Origin: Patescibacteria group bacterium | Lineage (GTDB): Bacteria; Patescibacteriota; Minisyncoccia; Portnoybacterales; UBA2143 | Length of the DNA: 13,645 bases | Assembly: GCA_018829245.1 (NCBI GenBank) | Contig: JAHJUH010000025.1 | Span: 1-13,645, forward strand | Direction of reading: 5' to 3' | Part shown: piece by piece, positions 6,129 through 11,346 of the stretch | Layout: the number at the start of each line of letters is the position of its first letter | Position numbering within the stretch: position 1 is the stretch's first letter | The notes under the pieces: model-generated | The model's input: only the letters and a program-made list of their open reading frames with translations | Told to the model about the DNA's origin: nothing | Databases searched by the model: none | Program-made: the position numbers and the translations under genes

Positions 6129-6181
6129 ATGTCGAAATTCTACTACGGGGCATAATACTTCTAATTATATCAGAATGAGAG

Positions 6182-6187
6182 TATAAT
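6182..6187 (+). promoter_or_regulatory. -10 box for the hypothetical-def-fmt operon
   Basis: A consensus TATAAT lies 8 bases before the ATG at 6196. A start site 6-8 bases downstream would fall at about 6193-6195, so the transcript would be leaderless or nearly so, which fits the lack of any Shine-Dalgarno. The -35 is not convincing. Confidence 0.6.
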
Positions 6188-6195
6188 GAAAATAT

Positions 6196-6672
6196 ATGGC
6201 ATTAAAAAAATCAACCAAAAAAAGCTGTTCTAAAAAAAGCACGGCTCAAAAAAAGAAAAAAGAGACAGATATTCAAAAAATTATTAATCATTACTTTCAT
6301 AGTAAGGGTTTAAGCTTGGATAAAATTAAAAAAGATGCTAAAAAAAAGAAAATAATATATTCCAGATACACTCGCCCGGCTAAACAGCTCTTAGAATTAG
6401 CTGGATCAATACGAGAATCTAAAAAAGCCATTACTAAAGTGGCTCGTTGGGCTAAATCAAGAAATCTGGACTATGCTATTGAAACTGTTTTTAAAAAATG
6501 GCTGGAATTAGACAGATTAAAGCCAAAAGAAATAGTTAAAAAGCCATTTTTTAGAAATAATCCTATGATTTGGTCAAGAAGCAGAAAAAAATGGTATGTG
6601 ATTAGTGAAGACAATGAATGGAAAGAATTTGCTGGCGAAGAAAAAGACATTGAATGGAAAATTGTAAAATAA
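6196..6672 (+). CDS. Hypothetical basic protein, first gene of the def-fmt operon
   Basis: This 158-residue protein is not one I can assign to a named family. Residues 1-25 are a lysine/serine-rich low-complexity tail (ALKKSTKKSCSKKS...), resembling basic nucleic-acid-binding tails. Residues 26-110 look helical and basic, with a central block around LLELAGSIRESKKAITKVA (66-84) and then WAKSRNLDYAIETVFKKW (85-102). The C-terminal part (about 118-158) is rich in aromatic residues, with two W-containing strands (KKWYVISEDNEWKEF) that could form a small beta sheet. There is no signal peptide or membrane segment, so it is probably cytoplasmic. The def ATG follows one base after the stop, so expression is tied to def and fmt. 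A role in translation or nucleic-acid binding is only a guess from charge and operon. My impression is that similar short proteins occur in other candidate-phyla genomes. Confidence 0.8.
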   Translation: MALKKSTKKSCSKKSTAQKKKKETDIQKIINHYFHSKGLSLDKIKKDAKKKKIIYSRYTRPAKQLLELAGSIRESKKAITKVARWAKSRNLDYAIETVFKKWLELDRLKPKEIVKKPFFRNNPMIWSRSRKKWYVISEDNEWKEFAGEEKDIEWKIVK

Positions 6673-6673
6673 T

Positions 6674-7123
6674 ATGAAATTATTTATCCAAACAGGCCAA
6701 AACAATTCAATTCTCCGACAAAAAGCAGAAAAAGTCAAAGAAATCACGCCTCAAATCAAAAAGGTGATTTTAGATATGATTGAAACAATTAAATCTAATG
6801 AAAATAGTGTTGGGTTAGCTGCTCCTCAAATTAACCAATCTCTCCAGATTATTGTTTTTAAATTAGAATCAGAAAAAGACCCTATTGCTTTAATTAATCC
6901 TAAAATTAAAAAAGCTTCTTGGAGAAAAGAAACAATGAATGAAAGCTGTTTAAGTTTGCCTGATTTTTATACTCCTGTTAAACGATCAAAAAAAATTACT
7001 GTTCAAGGATTAAATATTAATAATGAATTGATTAAAATAAAAGCTGAAGGATTTTTAGCCAGAGTTATTCAACATGAAATTGATCATTTGAATGGAATCT
7101 TAATCTGTGATAAAAAACCATGA
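6674..7123 (+). CDS. def: Peptide deformylase
   Basis: This 149-residue metalloenzyme removes the formyl group from the N-terminal methionine of new proteins. The three deformylase motifs are present. SVGLAAPQ (45-52) is motif 1, where the first glycine of GxGLAAPQ is replaced by Ser. ESCLSLP (90-96) is motif 2, with metal ligand C92 and Ser in place of the Gly of EGCLS. HEIDHLNG (134-141) is motif 3, with metal ligands H134 and H138 and catalytic E135. The C-terminus ends soon after motif 3, so it is a compact form. It starts one base after the preceding gene, and its TGA overlaps the fmt ATG as ATGA, so it is translationally coupled to the enzyme that adds the group it removes. The two Gly-to-Ser changes are mild; the catalytic residues are intact. 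Confidence 0.95.
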   Translation: MKLFIQTGQNNSILRQKAEKVKEITPQIKKVILDMIETIKSNENSVGLAAPQINQSLQIIVFKLESEKDPIALINPKIKKASWRKETMNESCLSLPDFYTPVKRSKKITVQGLNINNELIKIKAEGFLARVIQHEIDHLNGILICDKKP

Positions 7124-7962
7124 ATTACAAAATCATCTTCATTGGCACTTCTCAATTTGCTGTGCCTGCATTAAAAAGCTTGATTGAAAATAAATATAAC
7201 ATTATTTGTGTCATTACTTCGCCAGATAAGCCTATTGGACGAAAACAAGAAATCATTCACTTACCTATTAAAAAAACTGCTTTAGAACATAATTTAAAAA
7301 TCCTTCAACCAGAAAAAATATCAGATATTGCTTCTAAAATATCGGATTTAAAACCAGATTTAATTATTACTGCTGCTTACGGGCAAATAATTCCAGAAGA
7401 TATTCTAAAAACTCCTCAATTTGGCTGTCTTAATCTTCATCCATCTTTATTGCCTAAATACCGAGGCCCTTCACCTATTCAAACAGCAATTCTCAATGAT
7501 GATAAAACAACAGGATTAACAATTATGCTCATGGATGAAAAAATGGATCATGGCCCAATTATTTCCCAAATAAAAATTAAAATTAATGATCAATTTAATT
7601 ACCAATCCTTAGAAAAAAAACTATCTCAAGAAGCAGCTATTCTCCTTATTAAAACTCTTCCTCAATATGTCCAAAATCAAATTAAGCCAAAATCTCAAGA
7701 AGAAGAAAAAGCTAGCTATACAAAAATACTTACACGTGAAGATGGAAAAATTAATTGGCAGCAAACTAACCATGAAATTGAAAGAAAAATCAGAGCTTTT
7801 TATCCCTGGCCTGGAGCTTGGACTGAATTCAATGGAAAAAGAATAAAAATTCTTAAAGCTAAGATAACCAGCCAAGGATTTTTAGAATTAGAACTTGTTC
7901 AGCCAGCTGGAAAAAAACCAATGACTGGTGAAGAATATTTTAAAGGAAATCCTATAACATAA
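7120..7962 (+). CDS. fmt: Methionyl-tRNA formyltransferase
   Basis: This 280-residue enzyme transfers a formyl group from 10-formyl-tetrahydrofolate to Met-tRNAfMet for translation initiation. The N-terminal Rossmann-type catalytic domain (1-about 190) has IIFIGTSQFAVPAL (5-18), SPDKPIGR (34-41) and the core LNLHPSLLPKYRGPSPIQ (104-121) with N105, H107 and the SLLPxYRG motif, then D143 in MDEKMDHG. These line up with the catalytic N106, H108 and D144 of the E. coli enzyme. The C-terminal OB-like domain (about 200-280) includes FYPWPGAWTEFNGKRIKI and ends at QPAGKKPMTGEEYFKG. It is about 35 residues shorter than E. coli Fmt, mostly at the linker and tail, with no sign of breakage. It overlaps def by 4 bases, and transcription from 6182 probably covers all three genes. 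Confidence 0.95.
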   Translation: MNYKIIFIGTSQFAVPALKSLIENKYNIICVITSPDKPIGRKQEIIHLPIKKTALEHNLKILQPEKISDIASKISDLKPDLIITAAYGQIIPEDILKTPQFGCLNLHPSLLPKYRGPSPIQTAILNDDKTTGLTIMLMDEKMDHGPIISQIKIKINDQFNYQSLEKKLSQEAAILLIKTLPQYVQNQIKPKSQEEEKASYTKILTREDGKINWQQTNHEIERKIRAFYPWPGAWTEFNGKRIKILKAKITSQGFLELELVQPAGKKPMTGEEYFKGNPIT

Positions 7963-7965
7963 TAC

Positions 7966-7994
7966 TTGATTTTTCGTATAGTATCGTATATAAT
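7966..7994 (+). promoter_or_regulatory. Sigma-70-type promoter of the Fic gene
   Basis: TTGATT (7966-7971) and TATAAT (7989-7994) are separated by exactly 17 bases, the best promoter in the window. The predicted start is near 8001, about 13 bases before the ATG. The bases before the ATG, TGAAAATATATG (8005-8016), are identical to those at 6187-6198 before the hypothetical gene. Confidence 0.75.
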
Positions 7995-8013
7995 CATATA
8001 TATCTGAAAATAT

Positions 8014-9075
8014 ATGAAAAAAGAAAGATTATACAAAAGAATAAAGCTTTCTAATAAGATCCTTATTAAAATAGCAGAAATTGATGAAATGAAAGGAAAA
8101 TGGATCGGGTCATTGACTCTTAATCCTAGAATTTTAAATCAGCTAAAACGCTCTGTTATTATTACTAGCACAGGTTCATCTACTCGTATTGAGGGATCTA
8201 AGATGACTAATCGCGAAGTCGATCGTTTTTTGCGTGGCATAAATCAAGGAATTCCCAAAAATAGAGATGAAGAAGAAGTTGCTGGTTATGCTGATTTACT
8301 TGGCAGGATATTTGACCACTATAAATCTCTAAAAATAAGTGAAAATAGAATTTTGCAACTTCATGAAATTATGCTCAAATTTTCTAAAAAAGATAAGCAA
8401 CATCGTGGAAAATATAAAACAGAAGATAATAAAGTCGCTATTATAGAAAAAGGTAAAATTAAAAAAATACTTTTCAATCCAACGCCGCCATGGTTAGTAA
8501 AAAAAGAAATGGATGATATTTTAGAATGGGTTAAAAAAAATCAAGAAAAAAAAGATATTCATCCTTTAGTTGTAATCGCCAATTTTATTTTTGAATTTTT
8601 AGCCATCCATCCATTTAAAGATGGGAATGGACGTCTTTCCCGCGCCTTGACTAATCTTATGATGCTACAAAATGGATACATATATATACCTTATATATCA
8701 TTGGAAGAAATTATTGAAGATAAACAATCTGAATATTATTTAGCTTTGCGAAAAACGCAAAGAAATCACAAAACAATCAATGAAAATATTGAACCATGGC
8801 TAATATTCTTTTTGGATTGTGTTTTTGTCCAAGCTCAAAAAGCCCTTGATCTCTTAAAAGGAAAAGATCCAGAGAGTTTGCTTTCAGAAACACAAAAGAA
8901 AATTTATGATCTATTTACTAATAATATTGAATTAAAAGTTTCAGAGATTAAAAATAAAACTAAGATTCCGTTGCCAACAATCAAGGCATCAATGGCACGA
9001 TTAGTAAAATATGGACTAATTGAAAAAATAGGACAAGGTCCTGCTACAAGATATAGGTTAATAAAAATTAACTAA
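8014..9075 (+). CDS. Fic-domain protein (putative AMP transferase), class II autoinhibited type
   Basis: This 353-residue Fic (fido) protein likely transfers AMP or another nucleotide moiety from a nucleotide to a hydroxyl side chain of a target protein. An N-terminal helical Fic_N-type region (about 1-100) carries SSTRIEGS (55-62). This contains the (S/T)xxxE(G/N) inhibitory motif as S56-x-x-x-E60-G61; E60 would block the ATP gamma-phosphate site. The Fic core has HPFKDGNGRLSR (199-210), a perfect match to HxFx(D/E)GNGRxxR, with catalytic H199. A flap region lies near 140-160. Residues about 290-353 form a winged-helix domain (KVSEIKNKTKIPLPTIKASMARLVKYGLIEK), common in stand-alone Fic proteins. 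No small antitoxin gene is adjacent, as expected for class II. It has its own promoter between two housekeeping genes, suggesting an accessory insertion. The target is unknown. Confidence 0.93.
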   Translation: MKKERLYKRIKLSNKILIKIAEIDEMKGKWIGSLTLNPRILNQLKRSVIITSTGSSTRIEGSKMTNREVDRFLRGINQGIPKNRDEEEVAGYADLLGRIFDHYKSLKISENRILQLHEIMLKFSKKDKQHRGKYKTEDNKVAIIEKGKIKKILFNPTPPWLVKKEMDDILEWVKKNQEKKDIHPLVVIANFIFEFLAIHPFKDGNGRLSRALTNLMMLQNGYIYIPYISLEEIIEDKQSEYYLALRKTQRNHKTINENIEPWLIFFLDCVFVQAQKALDLLKGKDPESLLSETQKKIYDLFTNNIELKVSEIKNKTKIPLPTIKASMARLVKYGLIEKIGQGPATRYRLIKIN

Positions 9076-9087
9076 AAAAATTTTATT

Positions 9088-9954
9088 ATGTCTTTCTCTA
9101 TTGGCATTATTGGCTTGCCTAATGTTGGCAAATCAACGCTTTTCAAAGCCCTAACCAAACAACCAGTTAATATCTCCAACTATCCTTTTTGCACTATTGA
9201 TCCTAATGTTGGCATTGTTACTGTTCCTGATAAACGATTAAAAGATATCTCTAAAGTAATTAAACCAGAAAAAATAACTCCCACTGTAATTGAATTTGTT
9301 GATATTGCCGGGTTGGTTAAAAACGCTCATCAAGGCGAAGGATTAGGCAATCAATTTTTAGCACATATTTATGCTGTTGATATGATCCTTTTAATAACTC
9401 GATGTTTTAAAGATGAAAAAATTACCCATATGGAAAAGGATATAGACCCTAAACGAGATTTTGAAATAATAACTAACGAGCTTAGATTAAAAGATGAAAA
9501 ATTGGCAGAAAAACCATTATTAAACATTTGTAATATCCAAACTGAAGGTATAAACAAAGAATTTAATAAGTGTGATTTAAAAATAGATATAAAATTGGAG
9601 TTAGAAACAAGCGAACTATCAAAAGAAGAACAAAAAGAATTGGAATTACCCCCTTCAAAATTAAACCAATTAATTAAAACTTGTTATCAAATATTAGATT
9701 TGATTACTTTTTATACTATCACTGGCGGACAAGAAACAAGGGCTTGGACTTTGAAAAAAAACTCATTTGCGCCTCAAGCTGGCAAAGCTGTTCATAGCGA
9801 CTTTAAAGAAAAATTCATTAGGGCAGAAGTAATTAATTGGGAAAAATTAATTAAAGCTGGTAATTGGCAAAAAGCTAGAGAAAAAGGCATTCTTCAAACC
9901 CAGGGGAAAGAATATATTGTTCAAGACGGCGATGTAATAGAGTTTAAAATTTAA
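9088..9954 (+). CDS. ychF: YchF/Obg-like ATPase with deleted helical domain
   Basis: This 288-residue P-loop NTPase belongs to the TRAFAC YchF family, which binds ribosomes and hydrolyses ATP. The G domain shows GLPNVGKST (9-17, P-loop), NYPFCTIDPN (31-40, switch I region) and DIAGLVKNAHQGEGLGNQFL (from 72, G3 and switch II). The TGS domain is complete (about 205-288, including ETRAWTL, APQAGKAVHSDF and GKEYIVQDGDVIEFKI). The protein is about 75 residues shorter than E. coli YchF (363). The loss is located: after the NELRLKDEKL helix the sequence goes almost directly to KPLLNICNIQTEG, so the coiled-coil arm normally inserted there is absent. The G4 motif, NxxE (NVNE) in E. coli, reads NIQT here. 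The ATG is at 9088-9090, 12 bases after the Fic stop, with no Shine-Dalgarno. The reading frame is continuous, so this looks evolved and not broken. Confidence 0.92.
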   Translation: MSFSIGIIGLPNVGKSTLFKALTKQPVNISNYPFCTIDPNVGIVTVPDKRLKDISKVIKPEKITPTVIEFVDIAGLVKNAHQGEGLGNQFLAHIYAVDMILLITRCFKDEKITHMEKDIDPKRDFEIITNELRLKDEKLAEKPLLNICNIQTEGINKEFNKCDLKIDIKLELETSELSKEEQKELELPPSKLNQLIKTCYQILDLITFYTITGGQETRAWTLKKNSFAPQAGKAVHSDFKEKFIRAEVINWEKLIKAGNWQKAREKGILQTQGKEYIVQDGDVIEFKI

Positions 9955-9956
9955 CC

Positions 9957-9985
9957 TTGACCTTTGCTTGTTTCTTTGTTAATCT
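9957..9985 (+). promoter_or_regulatory. Possible promoter for rpsF-ssb-rpsR
   Basis: TTGACC (9957-9962) is followed 17 bases later by the weak -10 TAATCT (9980-9985), which would start transcription at or beside the rpsF ATG (9992). A TATACT at 9985-9990 is a better box, but it is too close to the start codon and poorly spaced from TTGACC. Weak support. Confidence 0.3.
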
Positions 9986-9991
9986 ATACTA

Positions 9992-10489
9992 ATGAATAAA
10001 GAAAATAAATCTTATCAATTAACTTGCCTATTCCTTTCTTCGCTTAATCAAGAAAAAATAGATGAGATTATTCAAAAGATAAAACAATTAATTACTGCTG
10101 AAAACGGATCTATTTCTGAAACAACTAAACCAATTAAAAAAAATTTAGCTTATCAAATTAAAAAACATTCAGAAGCTTTTTTTTGGAGCCCAAGTTTTCT
10201 TTTATCTGCTGAAGCGATTAATAAATTTCGCCAGCAATTAGATTTAGAAAAAAATATTCTTCGTTATTTAATTAATATTAAAAAAACAGAAACTGATCCT
10301 ATTAAAAAAGAAACCTCTAAAAAATCCTTAAATGAAATGGTTGATAAAATAGAGCCATTAATAGATAAAAAAATGTCTTTAGGAGAAATGGCAAAAAAAC
10401 CAGTGAAAGAAAAAATTAGTTCTGATAAAAAGGAAAAAGTTAAAATAGAAGAATTAGATAAAAAATTAGAAGAAATTCTTAATCAATAA
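9992..10489 (+). CDS. rpsF: Ribosomal protein bS6 with lysine/glutamate-rich C-terminal extension
   Basis: This is a 165-residue protein. The first ~97 residues form the bS6 alpha-beta fold: strand YQLTCLFLSS (8-17), a helix over about 20-37, strand NLAYQIKKHSEAFFWSPSFL (51-70), then a helix ending LEKNILRYLINIKK (85-98). That last stretch matches the typical l..d..ilR.l.v.. of S6. bS6 binds 16S rRNA in the platform as a heterodimer with bS18. The remaining ~68 residues are charged and probably helical or disordered, with no motif I recognise. The gene order rpsF-ssb-rpsR is classical and confirms a divergent sequence. The ATG at 9992-9994 lies 37 bases after ychF. A hairpin follows the gene. 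Confidence 0.88.
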   Translation: MNKENKSYQLTCLFLSSLNQEKIDEIIQKIKQLITAENGSISETTKPIKKNLAYQIKKHSEAFFWSPSFLLSAEAINKFRQQLDLEKNILRYLINIKKTETDPIKKETSKKSLNEMVDKIEPLIDKKMSLGEMAKKPVKEKISSDKKEKVKIEELDKKLEEILNQ

Positions 10490-10501
10490 AAAATAGCTAA
10501 T

Positions 10502-10538
10502 GAGTAATAAAGATTACTCTTTGTTTATTATCTTTATT
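10502..10538 (+). promoter_or_regulatory. Alternative hairpins between rpsF and ssb (possible attenuator)
   Basis: Hairpin A is GAGTAAT-AAAG-ATTACTC (10502-10519), a perfect 7-bp stem followed by a T-rich run (TTTGTTTATT). Hairpin B pairs AATAAAGAT (10506-10514) with ATCTTTATT (10530-10538), a perfect 9-bp stem. The two share bases and cannot form together. Hairpin B ends 10 bases before the ssb ATG. They could set the relative output of rpsF and of ssb-rpsR. AT-rich DNA makes chance pairing a real alternative. Confidence 0.4.
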
Positions 10539-10548
10539 GACTAATTTT

Positions 10549-11055
10549 ATGAATCTTAATAAAGCAATTATTGTTGGTCGTTTAACCAGAGATCCAGAAA
10601 CCAAAGCATTGCCTTCTGGACAATCAGTTTCCTCTTTTGGATTAGCCACTAATCGTGTTTGGACTGACCAAAGCGGAAACAAGCAAGAAGCAACTGAATT
10701 TCATAATATAGTTACTTTTGGCAAATTAGCTGATATTTGCTCTAATTATTTAAGTAAGGGACGCTTAATTTTAATTGAAGGATATATTAAAACCCGTTCT
10801 TGGGAAGGCCAAGACGGACAAAAAAAATATAGAACAGAAATTATTGCTAATAATATGCAAATGGGACCAAGAAGCGGATCTTCTGAAATTAAAGAAGCTC
10901 CTAGTCAAACAGATACAAATCAAACTCCTCCAACTCAAGAAGAAATTCCAATTATTGAAGTTGAAGAGCCAATAAAAAATGAAGAAACACCTCTAACTAA
11001 AGAAAAAGAAGGCTTAACGCCAGAAGGCGTTAATGTTAAAGACATACCTTTTTAA
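10549..11055 (+). CDS. ssb: Single-stranded DNA-binding protein
   Basis: This is a 168-residue SSB that coats single-stranded DNA in replication, recombination and repair. The N-terminal OB fold (1-about 106) starts MNLNKAIIVGRLTRDPE and includes FHNIVTFGKLADICSNYLSKG (start at 51), LIEGYIKTRSW (75-85) and YRTEIIANNMQMG (94-106), all typical of bacterial SSB. A disordered linker rich in P, T, E and Q (107-155) leads to an acidic-to-neutral tip ending KDIPF. The canonical tip that recruits partner proteins is DDIPF, so the last four residues are kept and one Asp is replaced by Lys. The frame is open from a TTG at 10537, but the ATG at 10549 gives the standard MNLNK beginning and is preferred. 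It lies between rpsF and rpsR; the rpsR ATG follows 5 bases after the stop. Confidence 0.95.
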   Translation: MNLNKAIIVGRLTRDPETKALPSGQSVSSFGLATNRVWTDQSGNKQEATEFHNIVTFGKLADICSNYLSKGRLILIEGYIKTRSWEGQDGQKKYRTEIIANNMQMGPRSGSSEIKEAPSQTDTNQTPPTQEEIPIIEVEEPIKNEETPLTKEKEGLTPEGVNVKDIPF

Positions 11056-11060
11056 AAATT

Positions 11061-11261
11061 ATGAAACCTTGTTATTTCTGCCAACAAAAAATTAAAGAAA
11101 TTAATTATCAAAATCCTGAATTGCTTAATAAGTTTACATCTGGTCAGGGAAAAATCATTTCTCCTAAACGAACTGGCTCATGCGCCAAACACCAGAGAAG
11201 ATTAGCCAAAGCAATAAAAAGAGCCCGTATTATGGGCATTTTACCATTTACAAGGAAGTAA
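11061..11261 (+). CDS. rpsR: Ribosomal protein bS18
   Basis: This 66-residue small-subunit protein pairs with bS6 on the 16S rRNA platform. The sequence is highly typical: PCYFC near the N-terminus (C4, C7), INYQNPELLNKFTSGQGKI, RTGSCAKHQRRLAKAIKRARIMGILPF. C4, C7, C41 and H44 give a possible CxxC...CxxH metal site of the kind seen in zinc-type S18 paralogs. Most bacterial S18 proteins lack one or both of the first cysteines. The length is slightly below the 75 of E. coli because both ends are short. It ends the rpsF-ssb-rpsR cluster and converges on recA, with a compound hairpin between them. Confidence 0.95.
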   Translation: MKPCYFCQQKIKEINYQNPELLNKFTSGQGKIISPKRTGSCAKHQRRLAKAIKRARIMGILPFTRK

Positions 11262-11274
11262 TTATTCAAGTATT

Positions 11275-11338
11275 CAAGGTCCGACCTGTCAAGCGAAACC
11301 TTTTGTAAAAGGTTTCTACTTGCCTATGTCGGACCTTG
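11275..11338. repeat. Compound hairpin of the AGGTC family at the convergent junction
   Basis: The outer arms CAAGGTCCGAC (11275-11285) and GTCGGACCTTG (11328-11338) are perfect 11-bp complements. CAAG (11290-11293) pairs with CTTG (11319-11322). The centre is a perfect 10-bp stem, GAAACCTTTT-GT-AAAAGGTTTC (11295-11316). The left arm with flank (TTCAAGGTCCGACCT, 11273-11287) is identical to the minus strand at 5372-5358. The position between rpsR and the 3' end of recA suits a bidirectional terminator, although no clear T-tract follows on either side. Confidence 0.75.
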
Positions 11339-11346
11339 TGAGTTGA

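Larger units (their letters stand above)
5933..6150 (-). repeat. Dispersed palindrome, GTAGT family, copy 2 (outer stem)
   Basis: The arms CCCCGTAGTGAAATTTCGAC (5933-5952) and GTCGAAATTCTACTACGGGG (6131-6150) pair at 18 of 20 positions. The sole mismatch is the GA/AG dinucleotide. Flanking bases 5924-5932 and 6151-6158 continue partial pairing (GTATT with AATAC). It encloses copy 3 and the divergent promoter region. Its orientation, judged by which arm has AG, is opposite to copies 1 and 3. Confidence 0.85.

Noticed and set aside
5932..6195. tRNA or other structured RNA gene in the 264-base spacer
   Set aside because: The pairing is explained by nested repeat arms; no cloverleaf or T-loop (GGTTCRA) sequence is present.
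7120..7123. UGA read as glycine (Gracilibacteria code)
   Set aside because: def ends properly at this TGA inside the ATGA overlap with fmt; no in-frame TGA interrupts any gene.
7621..7875. Minus-strand open frame inside fmt
   Set aside because: Antisense shadow of a well-conserved gene.
8014..9075. Fic toxin of a toxin-antitoxin pair
   Set aside because: No small antitoxin gene beside it; the inhibitory motif is inside the same protein (class II).
9369..9557. Minus-strand open frame inside ychF
   Set aside because: Antisense shadow; considered because it spans the missing helical-domain site, but it shows no family features.
10537..10548. TTG start for SSB
   Set aside because: The ATG at 10549 gives the conserved MNLNK start.
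10497..10682. Minus-strand open frame across the rpsF-ssb gap
   Set aside because: Covers the OB-fold start of ssb in antisense; no support.
10775..10975. Plus-strand open frame overlapping ssb
   Set aside because: Lysine/leucine-rich out-of-frame shadow of the ssb linker.
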